DNA of 64,000 bases from Pseudisothecium myosuroides (GCA_951799445.1 OX637295.1:19716001-19780000); one strand, 5' to 3'. Shown: positions 21,804-33,555, counted from the stretch's first letter. Notes: generated from the sequence alone by a model not told the origin. Numbers and translations are program-made.

Positions 21804-22980
21804 GCAGATTCTTCCCTTGCCTCTATCACTGAGAGTCTATGGTCACTTTGGATACACCTATTTTTAGCACTTTGAAAATTTGTAGTTTATTCACAAAGAA
21901 TGCATGAGAGTCCAAAATATTGTTTTGACTTCCAACACAAGATCCTGTAGAAAATTATTCACTTTAGTAATAGAAACACTACTCAATTACTTATTTGGAT
22001 GCAATTAGGTGTTATCACCTTACAATATTGGTGGTCTATTACAATATTTATTTCTAATAAAGCATGCGATGCTAATTTATCAATGTCAGAATATTCTGAA
22101 TTAGTGGAGGTTGAAATATTATATGGTCAATTTCATTAAAATGGCGGTACTCTATTAATTTGGCACTTCTAGCAGTTCAGACTGCCTAGTTTGAACTGTT
22201 TTTTCTGTCCTAGAATCTATAGTGGTATTAGATTTTTGAAATCTCACTTGTTCTAGATATCTGAAAACTATAACAATCCTAGATTTTTCAAATTGCTTGG
22301 TCTAATATCTATGTTAGTCCTAGATTTATGAAATCTAAAACTGACGTAGATGTTAGCAATGTACACTTGTCCTAGACTTTATAGGGCTAAAGAAGGAATT
22401 GAATGGAAAAATGGCGGATTTCATATGCCATTTTAACGAAATTTCTCATTTATTATATTGTACTAAAGTTCAAAAAAAAAATGTGGGGTGAAATTGATGT
22501 TTGAATAAGTGAAGGTTGAAATATTATTGTATTGAAGTAATTTTCCAACCTCACTAATAGGACATATCATAGTTCACTTGCTTAAGTTAGAATCCATCTA
22601 AGTCAATGTAGTGAATGTTGGACATTTAACCCTTAAAAGGACAATTTCATTTCTAGCTCAGTAACCTAGATAATCTTGCATGAGAGTATAGACATGACTA
22701 ATTGATTAGGTCAACAAGTAAATAAGAATAACCAACCAAGTAAGGCAAGGAAACACATGGAGTTTTTTCTATGTATTATTTATTGTTACTCTATCTACAC
22801 AAGCAATGGCCATGGGCTTCATATGATTTTAACTTTAGATCAAACAACTTGTCTTGTACAAATCAAGGAAATATAATTGGGTTGCACCAATATAACATAT
22901 GCAATCTTTGTGCAAGTACAAATACAAGAAGTCCGCCCAGTCAAGAAAAAACTGACTACTAAATCAACAATTTTGATTAT
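21804..22980. other. AT-rich intergenic stretch
   Basis: No gene was recognised. Near 22195-22390 several imperfect repeats of 'cctagatttttgaaatct' with spacing of about 50-60 bases suggest a decayed short tandem array. Confidence 0.4.
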
Positions 22981-22984
22981 TCCA

Positions 22985-23525
22985 ATGCAAGAATATTTAA
23001 TGCCCGAGGGGCTAGAAATAGTGGAAAGTCCTTTAACCTTGTAAGAATGGGCCTATGACCATTGAATTCTAGCCTCACTATCTAGTACTCTATTTGCTAA
23101 AGTTTCCAACTATATATGAATGAAAAGTTTTATATTTATTTTTCAAAGATGAATTTGCATTTTTGCTACAAGTTATAAAAATTTTAACCTTTTTTGGAAA
23201 ATTTTGAAATTATTGTTTTTTATTAAGAAAAAAAAAAATTCATATCAAATACAAAATATACTTAAAAAATCTGAAATTTTCACAATGAATGTATAATATA
23301 GCATATAACATCATGGTATAAATCAAAGTTATCAAGTCATTCTATAATTAAAAAATCAACAAACCATCATTATAGACCCAAAGTTCATATTGCTATAAAA
23401 TATAAAATATTTTTTTTTTCAAAATTCCCAATTCATTTGGAGTAGAAAGTGCAATGGATAAGCTTCATTTCATTAGTTGGACTCAAATTCAAAAAATACC
23501 ATATTTATGGCTAAAATTCACATCA
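22985..23525. repeat. Dispersed repeat B, copy 2
   Basis: Same-orientation relative of 13440-14205, somewhat shorter through internal deletions. No coding capacity. Confidence 0.65.
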
Positions 23526-24271
23526 AGAGTAAATAGCAAAAAATGGCCCAAATACACTACAAAGGTGATCCATGGATTAAGCAGGTTCCTCTTTAAAGTC
23601 AAGAACATCATAATGAGGGACTTTGCAATACTATTCACTGAAATTGTACTCAAGCACCTTCCAAAAAAGTAAATTGGATGAAAAAACATTTTTTTCCATC
23701 CTCTAGTCTCAGTTGAAGTCATCCATTGGACACTTACAGCATATTCTTACTTGATGCTAAGGAGTTGTTCCTGAGGATCTTAGGAGCGAATTTAGACCTA
23801 CTTCTGAACCAGATTCACATTGCAAACATCACCCTTAACACCAAAAGCGAACATACCCTTAGTATCAGGGTTAAAGGTTAACAACCGTGATTCCGTGAAC
23901 CATGGGGTGTTCTTGACTTAACATGGCCAATTGACCATGATCTACAGATCCCAATTTTAATATGGTCAGGTTCATTAACTCAATTCAGAGAACCTGACAT
24001 TCACAACAGTGCGCTTGACCAGCAGAGTACCTGACATATCAGACGGACTACCGTACGTGAAGGTCTAATCCGGCAGTCAAGTGCCGGATCTGATATTTCC
24101 ACGTCAGATTCTCAGGGGTCCACGTCACTTCAGACCATTCACATGATGACACGTGTCATTTCCCTCCCCAAATGACTTAATTTCTGCCGAATCTGACCTT
24201 CACGAAGGGTATGTTCCTGGGCTATAAAGTTATTACGGAGCACTGGAGCAATATTCTTAGTAACAGTGTTG
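23526..24271. other. Intergenic, GC-richer toward the end
   Basis: About 50 bases near 23535-23585 resemble 15910-15960 upstream of AAE3 (shared 'aatggcccaaatac' and 'gtgatccatg.a.taagca'). A GC-richer stretch at 24000-24200 has a small inverted repeat ('ccggcagtcaagtgccgg'). No gene was recognised. Confidence 0.4.
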
Positions 24272-24274
24272 TTA

Positions 24275-24634
24275 GAGCATCGCCACCCTTGCTCTCAATA
24301 CTAGCCTCGCAAAATGTCTTGTTGCGGGCTCCATTCTTCCGGGCTCCACCTTCCCCACCCTTGCTCTCCATATCTCCAATAACTTTGCATTCTCATTGGT
24401 GGGAATTGCTATAGTGCTCCAACTTTTCTAAAAGGAGAAAAACATTGTCAGACAAGGAGAATCCAAGCTTGGAGAGAAGGAGAACGGGTCCTGGAGGATT
24501 GCGGGTTGATGACATATTTGAGCGGGGCCGGGCTTTAACTTTTGGATTTGGGGGCAAGAGTGGGGGCAATTTCAGAGCACGGGCCCTGGATTTGAGCGGC
24601 CAGGGAGCAATCCAGTGCAAGAGTGGCAATGCTC
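24275..24634. mobile_element. PIF/Harbinger-type MITE (360 bp)
   Basis: The ends are GAGCATCGCCACCCTTGC and GCAAGAGTGGCAATGCTC, an imperfect inverted repeat, flanked by TTA at 24272-24274 and TTA at 24635-24637. Same superfamily as the element at 15359 but a different subfamily interior. No transposase. Confidence 0.85.
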
Positions 24635-24639
24635 TTAGT

Positions 24640-25700
24640 CAAAACTCAGAAGATGGTCACCGCATGTAATTAACATTATTACAATTTGTTGTAGATTATT
24701 ATCGTTGGTCAGCGAGCGCGACACTTAAAACAATAAAAATCAAATCAAAATGCAAGGGAAGAGAATTTGAAATCTTACCTTGTGAACTGATTCAACTGAA
24801 GATTATGAAGAGTTGCGCACTGTAGAAGCAAGCTTGATGTTATCCTGCGATCGTCTCCGCGCACTTGATTGCTTGGTCTGGACAAACCTACGTCACCTAT
24901 GCCCTGAATATTCCGTTGACTCTGTTTAGTATTAAAACTTCAGAATTAAAAATTGATTAAGAGCACGTCTTCCAGATTCCATTGCCTCTGCTGGTACATC
25001 TTTTTGACTCCTCCTCTTAGAATTCGGAAATGCTTTCAAGTATGGAGAGGATTACGTCCAGGTGACAACCTACAATTTCCACGAATGCTGTGCAGGCTCT
25101 TCTGAAATTGCCTTTGACTAACAAAGTCCTAAACAGCATTATATGATGGTCAATGCCACTCCAGCTTCCTATCAGTGAGACTGAAATTAGCTCACTGGCA
25201 TGTGATGATCTTGACTTCACCACTTCTTTGTTACGTCCACAGCATTCAATTGCGGTTCTGGCTTCTTTGAGTTGAGGTGTGATCTTCTCTCTCTTCCTCT
25301 GGATATGTGCAATTTTATGAGTGCATCAGTTACTGGTGCAAATAGCCTAATTTGTGTTAGTCTTCAAAGCAATAATTTGAAGTAAAGGATATGGATGAAG
25401 AGAGTTTCACTTCGTAGGTTCTGAATTTTAGGCAAAGTTTTAGTGAAGGCAGAGGACCTTTATATTCTAAAAGCTTATGAGTAGAGACTCTCGTAAGATG
25501 GTTTTCAGATAACAGTCTTCTCGAATCTCACCTGAAAATTAACCACAGGCTTCTTGTGTATCCTCAGGGCGTCCTGCATGGAATAGCTCAGCAAAATAAA
25601 TAGATGAGTGTATACGTACGCTGCATAAGGAAAGACGACGTTGAAAATTCGCACGGGCATACAAGAAATCCCTTTTGCTAGATTACATACTTAGGCAACA
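24640..25700. other. Upstream region of LYR gene
   Basis: No supported gene. The last several hundred bases presumably hold the promoter and 5' leader of the LysM receptor gene. No convincing TATA box was identified. Confidence 0.35.
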
Positions 25701-25778
25701 GAGATGGTCATGTGTGGGTGGAAGAAGAGTTACAGACCAGAGGTTTCGAAATAGCTGTGTACTTGCGCTGTGCTTCTC

Positions 25779-28058
25779 ATGGTTCAGCACATGGTCATTC
25801 AAACAGCGGTTGCTCAGCAAGAATACAACAATGTCAGCGGGTACGACTGCCAGCGCGGAGAGGCTGCCGCCTGCGATGTGTACATGATGTATAGGAGTGG
25901 GAGCAGCAAAAAGACAGTCGAAAGCGTGGCAACCCTTTTCAATGTAAGTGCTAGAGCTGTGGCGAACGTCAGTGCGAGAAATCTGACGACGTCGAACAAT
26001 CTTGAATGGGGGGAAGCTCTTTACATTCCTCTGCGATGCAAGTGCACGAATGACACATATCAAGCGCTGGTGAAGTACACAATCCTCCCGGGCGACACGT
26101 TTTGGATAGTTGCGAATTTCACCTTCCATGGTTTGAGCACTTGGCAGGCTATCGAAGCCGCAAATCCGACTACGGAGCCTACACAACTTGAGATCGGACA
26201 AAAGATAGATGTCCCTCTGCGATGCGCGTGCCCTTCATCCCAACAACTGAAGACCGGGATTCAGTATCTGCTCTCTTACTCGATCTTCCCGACTGAAACC
26301 CTGTCAGCCATTAGCAGCTATTTCGGCGTTTCAATTTCTGACTTGATTTCCGCAAATCGCTTGTCTGGTGTGACGCAAGGTTTGGAAGCGTTCTCAACAT
26401 TGTTGGTCCCCCTTTCCAAACTCACTCCCTTAAACTCCAGCACTTTCATCGTTCCCCAACCCACGCCCGGCATTGCACCGTCGCTGGCAGAGGGCAACGG
26501 TCCTTCATATTCTCCCGACGTGACAAACGTGGAGAATATTTACAAGAACCGAAGCAACACGCCATTGTATGTAGGCGTTGCAGTCGGCGCCTTCGGATTG
26601 ATTCTGGCAGCAATTTTTGCAGCTCTTCTGACGACCTCCAAAGCTTCTTGTCACCGAGAAAAAGGAAGTGAAAGTCGACGGATCCTCAAATTGCATCCCA
26701 GTATGACCTCTAATCGAAACGACTTGCTTGATGGTGTGTCAAGCATCGCGGACAGTGAAAAACCCGTCATTTTCACGTACGAGGAGTTGCGCACAGCCAC
26801 AAACGACTTCACTCCTGATCATCGACTCCAAGGCTCTGTGTTCAGAGGCAAGTTGAACGGAGAAATTGTGGCAATCAAAAAGATGAAAGGAAACATGGCG
26901 CGTGAAATCAAGATTCTCTCTCAAATACATCATCAGAATGTGGTAAGTTAATTCGACATTCATACCTTTCTGTCGCTTAGAAAATGCATCGGAGAAGTTC
27001 CTTCCCAGTTCTGCTTGCCTCTGACTCGGTTCCAGGAAAACGGACTATTCTCATTCTCCGGGTTCTAATTCAATACCAACTTGAACGTTTTTCAATCTTT
27101 GTATGTGTCTTTAAGAACCGATTACCGGTATTTAAAAAAAGAACAATAAAAACGCAGTGTAAGTCAATCAATGAAGCACTTGCAAAATTGTGAGAATGAG
27201 AATTTTTCGCTTCCCTACAACTTTGAGTCAAATATTTTTAACTCCCCGACCTGTGTGCACATTCAGGTAAGGTTAATCGGAGTCTGCGTGAGCGACTTCA
27301 AGCACCTGTTCTTGGTATTCGAGTACGCCGACAACGGATCACTCAGCGACTGTCTACACAGCCAAGTGGCACATCCATCGTCCACCTACTCAAAGACCAC
27401 CGGCTTGTTACCTTGGACAACGCGAATACAAATCGCCTTGGACATAGCATCAGGCCTGGAATACATCCACAACTACACCAAGCCTAGCTTCGTGCACAAA
27501 GACGTGAACAGCAGCAACATCCTCCTGGACTCGGACTGGCATGCCAAGGTGGCCAACTTCGGAATGGCGAAATCCGCGACCATCTTCCCCTCCGGTCCCA
27601 TGCTCACCAACAACATCGTCGGCACGCAAGGCTACATGGCGCCCGAGTATCTCGAGCACGGATTGGTGACAACCAAAGCGGACGTGTTCTCCTTCGGAGT
27701 GGTGCTGCTTGAGCTTCTCACGGGCGAAGAGGCCATACTTCGGAAGAAGCACATCACAGGATGCCAGACATTAACAAGCGCTGTCGTTACGATCTTCAAG
27801 GATAAAGAATTGGAGCACAATCAGAAGCGCGAGCTGCAGACCTGGATGGACCCGCGCCTCCAAGAAACATACCCTCGCGACGCAGCTTTCGATGTGGCGC
27901 TCTTGGCCGTTGCCTGCGTTGCCAAGGATCTCAGCTTGCGGCCGTCCATGAAAGAAATCACGTTCTCGCTTTCCAACGTCCTGGCAGCAACCATGGAGTG
28001 GGAGGCCAGCACCATTCGGAAGCATCACATGCCGGGCTTCAACCCCGTAGCTCGGTGA
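25779..28058 (+). CDS. LYR: LysM receptor-like (pseudo)kinase, LYR class
   Basis: Exons 25779-26942 and 27267-28058 (GTAAGT donor, CAG acceptor, phase 0) encode about 651 residues. Extracellular part: three LysM domains (about 30-86, 95-148, 162-213) separated by the CXC motifs CKC (87-89) and CAC (149-151), the disulfide layout of plant LysM receptors. A transmembrane helix spans about 264-285. Kinase domain about 333-640: the beta-3 lysine is present (VAIKK, ~367), but the glycine loop is degenerate (LQGSVFRG), HRD is HKD (465-467) and DFG is NFG (485-487), while APE is kept. NFG and a weak P-loop are typical of the LYR/NFR5/LYK4-5 branch, whose members bind chitin or lipo-chitin oligomers and signal with an active LYK partner. 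The start is uncertain: from ATG 25779 the signal peptide is short, and in-frame hydrophobic codons upstream are cut off by TAG at 25752. Confidence 0.9.
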
Positions 28059-28396
28059 CAGAGTTCATCTTTCTTCAGGAAGCGAGAACTTCTCCTACGA
28101 ACCCCTGCAAATCTTACACTCAGAGGAATACTAGTCTTTTAGCGCATCTCATACAATTTCTTCCACTTCATATTCTCAGAACCTATCAAATACAGAGCCG
28201 CGGAATGCAACATGTGCTTTGTTGTCGTAAATGTCGTGTCAACTTCGTTTTTAGATTTTCGGTCTCTCACCTCTATTTATATACCATTGCCATCAACACT
28301 TCCCGCCTCTAATTGTCTCTTGTCAGTCCTCAAGTGGTCTCTCAAATCTCTCACGCTCGTATGCAACAATCGATTTCAAAAGGATGCTGATATTAA

Positions 28397-28880
28397 TTAA
28401 CAAGCGCTGTCGTTAAGAATTTCAAGGAGAAAGAATTGGAGCACAATCAGCAGCGCGAGCTCCAAGAAGCGTATGTACCTCGCGACGTTTCAAGATTTTG
28501 ATGTGGCGCTCTTGACCAAGATCTGCGTGGCCACCATAAACATCTTTCGGCCGTCCGTAGAAGAAATCATACTCTCACTTTCGAACATCCTCGGGGCGAG
28601 CACGGAGTTCTAAACCAGCAACAATCACATGCCGGGCGTTTCTTCCGCAGTTCGGTGATAGTGTTCGGCTTCTTCAGGATGCATATCTTCTTCGACAAAC
28701 CTCAGCAAATCCGAATTAGCTACGGTAGTTTGCTATGAATTCTGTTCTTGTGGCGCATCACATTCAAGACGCAAATCTTTCACTTCCCATTTGCTGTCAA
28801 GTGCGAGGTAACAATGCAACACATGTGCCCCTCTCCTTTTCCGGGTAGTGACGAAATAGACGTCGTGTCTGGACAAAAAA
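28397..28880 (+). pseudogene. Decayed tandem duplicate of LYR 3' end
   Basis: This is similar to 27771 through about 28250, i.e. the last part of LYR exon 2 plus its 3' UTR. It begins with the same 'ttaacaagcgctgtcgtta' word, then carries a 24-base deletion, further small indels that break the frame, and an in-frame-equivalent TAA where the intact gene reads 'gtgggaggcc'. The similarity continues past the stop ('gcaacatgtg' region). With no start, ectodomain or complete kinase, it cannot encode a receptor. Confidence 0.85.
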
Positions 28881-29700
28881 TTAATGTGGGCTAAAAGATG
28901 GCAAAAATTGTGTGAAGTTTTCCGCCAGAAAACTTCGAATTAATAAAAAGAGTCTTAGATGAAATCGTCAACTTTGGTGGATGAAAACAAAATTATAGAC
29001 ATGTGATATGTGCTAATGTGATAATTTCTGTCCAATGTGTAGATGAATGCTGAAATTTGGAGGACTATAACATTTTACATTGCCACTTTGGCACTTCATA
29101 AAAAAACAAAAAAAGAAGAAGCACTAGACAAGATCTATCGCTTTGTATTTTCAACAATGGTGTATAAACGTCTTGAGATTCCTATACTCACATTTGTGGA
29201 AGATTTTTGTCAAAATTAGTTATGAAGTGCCCTCAAAGTAGACTTTTGTAACCATCTTCTACTAGAGTTAACTTTGACCCCTTTTGACCCCTTTTGACCC
29301 CTAATGGAGAGTTTATTGCCTAAAAATGAAATTTTTTAGCATTCACAAAGAAACTTTTTCAAAATGACAAATTATACCTTGAACTTTGATGTGATTTTTG
29401 AATAAGTAATCATAGGGTTTAGTATTTGGATTTATTTCAAATTAGATTTAAAAAAATGATCCAACCAAAAAAATAAGAAATATAATGTTTGAAAAATTGA
29501 GAAGTACTCTTGCAGGATGTCTTTCTGTTTGGGTACTTTTTGCTCATTCATTTACAAATCCAAAATCTTGGAATGTTCAAAGACCATGACATAAACAAAT
29601 ATTATAGTTCACTGCTTTTCCATGGTACCATGTAGGAACAAGGAAAAAAAACACCTTGCTTTAGATGAAAAGTCATCAAAAGTGCTTTAATGTACCTAAC
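28881..29700. other. AT-rich intergenic stretch
   Basis: Only a small tandem of 'gaccccttttgacccc' near 29275-29305 was noticed. No gene. Confidence 0.4.
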
Positions 29701-29708
29701 CATATATA

Positions 29709-30845
29709 CTTCTATTGGAAATAAGGGTCATTGCATGAAATATCGGTATTTAATTTATGTCACACAAAAAGTAATAGAGATTTTCTATGCAATAACTTTT
29801 GAAGTATGACTTGCATGATTTTTGAAGTTATTATTGAAGGTGATTGTTTTGAATGTAATCATACCCTATATTTTTTTTAAAATAAAAAAATCGTTTTATA
29901 TTTAAAATTCAATTTTGTTAATTTGTCACTTTTTGAGTCTTAAGGGGGCTAATACTAAAAAGTACACAAAATTAATGATCTAGAGCTAAAATTTCTATAG
30001 CTTATTTCTACAATTGGAGGTTACATGCTTTTACCAAGGGGCATCTAAAAATGTATTATTTTTTGTCCTCTAGGGTCATAGCAAGAAAGACCGTTCAAAA
30101 AATGTAGCGTCTTCCACAATACTCAGTTTTTCTTTTGGGAGTACTTTAAAATTAGAAAATCAATTTTAAAAAGATGTGAAAAAAATATTTAATGTATACA
30201 CCTTTAAGAGAAAGGTACCCTAGGAAGGAAAAGCATAGAAAAATTCTCTAAGTATGAGAACTAGAAAAGTGCAAAATCTCAAGAAAATAGATACTTGCAC
30301 TGTAATTTCACATTTTAATTTGTAAAAAATAGAAAAAGCAATACTTAAAAAAACTAAATTTTTTCCATTTGGGAATAGTTCAAAGTAATAAGATTTTGCC
30401 ATAATATTGATCTTAGAATCATCTTCATTGTTCAAAAGATGCACGCAATGGGAGTGCTATTTGCCTTCATGAGGACACAAAATAATATATTCTTAGATTT
30501 TCTTTGGTAGGACTATGATTTTCTACTATGCAAATAGACCATGAAAATTTCAGCTCTAGATCATTAAATTTTGGGACTCCTAACGAAGTAAAAACCCCTA
30601 AACCGTACATTGTAACAAATTAACAAAAATTATTTTCAAATATAAAACAATTTTTTTTAAATTTGTAAAAATAAGGGATCTGATTACCATCAAGTTAGAT
30701 TTATCTAATAAAAACTTCATGTTCATTGGACTTTTGCTTCAAAAGTTATTGCGGATGATAAGAGAATCACTCGCTCCAGGACTAGTAAATAGGACTGGTC
30801 TTTTTGCAATGACCCTCCACGTTTGTGCAAATAGAACTCCTTTGC
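29709..30845. repeat. ~1.1-kb imperfect foldback (inverted duplication)
   Basis: 29709-30200 reappears in reverse complement across 30230-30845. Matching words include 'agggtcattgca', 'gcaataacttttgaag', 'gttttatattt', 'tttgttaatttgt', 'taatgatctagagct' and 'tattattttttgtcctc'. Arms of about 500 bases are diverged by substitutions and small indels, with a short centre near 30200-30230. No coding capacity. It may be a foldback transposon or two opposite insertions of one repeat. Confidence 0.7.
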
Positions 30846-31918
30846 GTGCACTTTTTTGAACATTAAAGATGGTTTCAAGCTCATTCATTTGGTGAAATCT
30901 CTTCTTCATGAAATCCTTCTAAATGGAAATTAAAAATTGTTGCAATTTTTACTCCTTCTAATAATTTAAAAAAATTAAAAAGCCAAAGTATCTTTTTTCT
31001 TGTAATTGTACACTTTTCTTCTTGATAGAGATTTTTTCTGTGTATTTCCTTCTTGGGTTGCCTTTTTCTTACAAATATATACATTGGCCATATTTTAAAT
31101 ATTTTTTTGAAAATATTTTTTAATTTCATAATATTCCTTAAATAAGTCTAAAAACTATCAAAGTAGAACAAATTCGATAGGTCATTCTTGCAATTACCCA
31201 TGATTGACATCTTATACTAGGATCTAATCAAAAAAATACAAGGGCACAAAATGATGTAAGTTCGACCAATACCTCAAGCCCATGAGACCATTAAATAATG
31301 ATTTATGAAGTGGCCTTTGACCTCACTATGCAAAGGTCTTGAGACAAATTGAATATATGAAGCTAAATTCAAGAAAGAAAATTATAGGTGATGATCCATA
31401 CTTTGTTTATGAACATATTTTAATAAACTTATATTTTAAACGCCTTGATGAATAAAGAGATTCAAGGAATGATATATAAAGCCATGTAAGTGACTAAAAG
31501 GAAAAGGATGGAAGTATCTTTAGAAGTCAAGGAATATTTGTGTCCTAGTAGGAACAAAGTAGGTGTTGTACCATATGTGTTGAAAAAAATGTGAAGATTC
31601 AAGTTGTGAATCCATGGCAATAGCTCCTCAAACTTGGTAATGGAATTGATGACAACTTTACTTCTTAAAGTCCCTAGGTAACCAGATGTATATTATGTTG
31701 AATATTGTCCCATAAAATATGTTTGATTTATTGATATACAATTATAAACTCGATACTTTTTATTCTATGGTATGAAGGTTCACTTAAAAATATCAAAATA
31801 AAATAAAATAGGAGCAAAGTACATAATAGAAATATACAAGTGACAATATGTGGCCCAAATACGCATTTTGACATTTATGAGTTAAAAATATTGACTTCGT
31901 CAATAATTTGTAGAATAC
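30846..31918. other. AT-rich intergenic stretch, nothing recognised
   Basis: No gene, terminal repeat or RNA gene was recognised here. Confidence 0.45.
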
Positions 31919-31922
31919 TTAA

Positions 31923-32848
31923 CCCCTAAAGGACCGTTGTCCCTTCGGAGGACAAATGCGTTTTTGGGCAGGTACCTACGGGCTGAAATTTTTTCATGAT
32001 TTTTTGAAACTTTTTTTGGAGATAGAAAAATTGATAAGCTTTGTGGGAATATAATTTTTTCACAATCGGTGCCCGGGAAAAGAAGCTATGACCAAATAAG
32101 CTCAAAACAAGGGACGAGGGGCAACCCGGGCAGCAAAAAAAAATGGACAAAAATTTGAATTTTTTTTTTGGAATTTTTTTTCTCATAGATTATATTTTTG
32201 TCTATCTAGGAAGCTTTGATTCATTTCATTTGGATTTGTTATGAGAAAGTTATGGACATTCTTGTTTTTCGAGCAGTTAGAGCATCTTCTTGAAAAAAAT
32301 AACTTGTAGGATTCATTTCTGAATGCAATTTTTCAAATTTTTTAAATTTTTTTTCCCGCATGGTTTAGTTTACTTGATAGAACAATCTCACCATCGGGAT
32401 TAGTGCATTTTAATTCCATCTAAAATATATCAAATTTTTAGATTTTCCTTCTATCTCGTACCTACTTCTACTTAACAATTTTTTTTTAAATGATAATTAA
32501 GTTTTTTTGGATTTTTTTTTTCTCCTAGATTCTCAACTCAATTTTACACTATAAAGATTTAAAGCTCAAAACTTTGTAGTGCAAAAATTTTAAGTTAAAA
32601 ATGTTCAAAGTCAAAAAATCCAATCCTGTAATGTACTAAAAAACTTGTTTTTTTCACTTTAAATGCAAATATCTTGCAATCTATGTGGTCAAAAATTCTG
32701 AAATTTTTTCCACACACTTTCATACTAGTTAGGTATAAGCTCCTACGGTTAGATGTGAAAAAAAATTCAATTTTTTTTTACTCTTTGCTATAGATATAGC
32801 AGATTTGAGTGTTTTTTGGCAGAAAAAAAGGCCTTGGTCCTTTAGGGG
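31923..32848 (+). mobile_element. TTAA-flanked piggyBac-like element (copy 2, 926 bp)
   Basis: The best-preserved copy. TTAA at 31919-31922 and 32849-32852 flank a 13-bp perfect inverted repeat, CCCCTAAAGGACC and GGTCCTTTAGGGG, so with TTAA the match is 17 bases. A subterminal palindrome (GTTGTCC...GGACAA) follows the left end. The interior matches copy 1 closely (for example 'gggcaggtacctacgggctgaaatttt' and 'cacaatcggtgcccggg'). No transposase frame. Confidence 0.88.
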
Positions 32849-33044
32849 TTAAGATAGTAATCATGACTAGGAAAAATCGACACCTTCAATACCGATGCAA
32901 ATTTTTCCTAAAATAATTATAAAAAAATTCCCTCTATTTTGTTGGTGATTTCCTTTTGCATTTCTCAACCTATCCTTGCTACTCCAAGACCTCTTAATCC
33001 AAATCAGAATTCAAACTTTATACATTAGTAATAAGCAATAAGTT

Positions 33045-33224
33045 GTTACCGCCAGGTATCGAACCCGCAACCATGCCATTTGGTTTGGGTACCTCACAAC
33101 CATCACCCGGTAGTTTAGGGTCATCTCGGACCAAAGATTCTTTACCTTGTGTGAAATCAGCCTCTCATCTTGAAGGAAACCTTCGCAGTGTGTTTCATTA
33201 ACACGCTTGTGTCAAAAGAAAAAG
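33045..33224. mobile_element. SINE-like retroposon (180 bp) with 14-bp target duplication
   Basis: The identical word ATAAGCAATAAGTT occurs at 33031-33044 and 33225-33238 and brackets this insert. Read on the minus strand, it contains a Pol III B-box match (GGTTCGATACC, 33065-33055) about 30 bases after an A-box-like stretch (33105-33092), as in tRNA-derived SINEs. The A-rich tail (CAAAAGAAAAAG) is instead at the right end on the plus strand, so orientation is unresolved. No protein coding. Confidence 0.65.
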
Positions 33225-33555
33225 ATAAGCAATAAGTTACACTGGTGTGAAAAATAAGCAGCAACGGGGGAAATAGTAACTGAAGGGAAGAGTAGTACGG
33301 AGTAACTAGTAAGAACATACGGAGTACAAAGTACCCGTACAATTTGAAATTTTCAGCTGTAGAATTCCCCACTGCGAGACTGCGCAACACGGACTGCGCA
33401 ACACGGACCATCGGTTCAAGTTGTTTCCGTAGCACACTCATGCACAATAGTCGCCGTATAAGAATATATTCGCAATCACTCTCGCACTTGGTCCCAGAAG
33501 CACAGATATCCATAAACAAAACATAGAATATCGTGACGCACGCTGCTCAGTGCAA

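Noticed and set aside
22626..23036. Another TTAA element starting TTAACCCTTAAAAGGACA
   Set aside because: The left end resembles the family, but no matching right end or interior words were found at a plausible distance.
25683..26201. 172-codon minus-strand frame
   Set aside because: It overlaps the LYR ectodomain exon on the opposite strand. The LysM and CXC motifs identify the plus strand as coding.
33051..33110. A tRNA gene on the minus strand (T-loop-like GGTTCGATACC)
   Set aside because: No acceptor-stem pairing or anticodon arm could be fitted. A tRNA-derived retroposon explains the boxes and the flanking direct repeats better.
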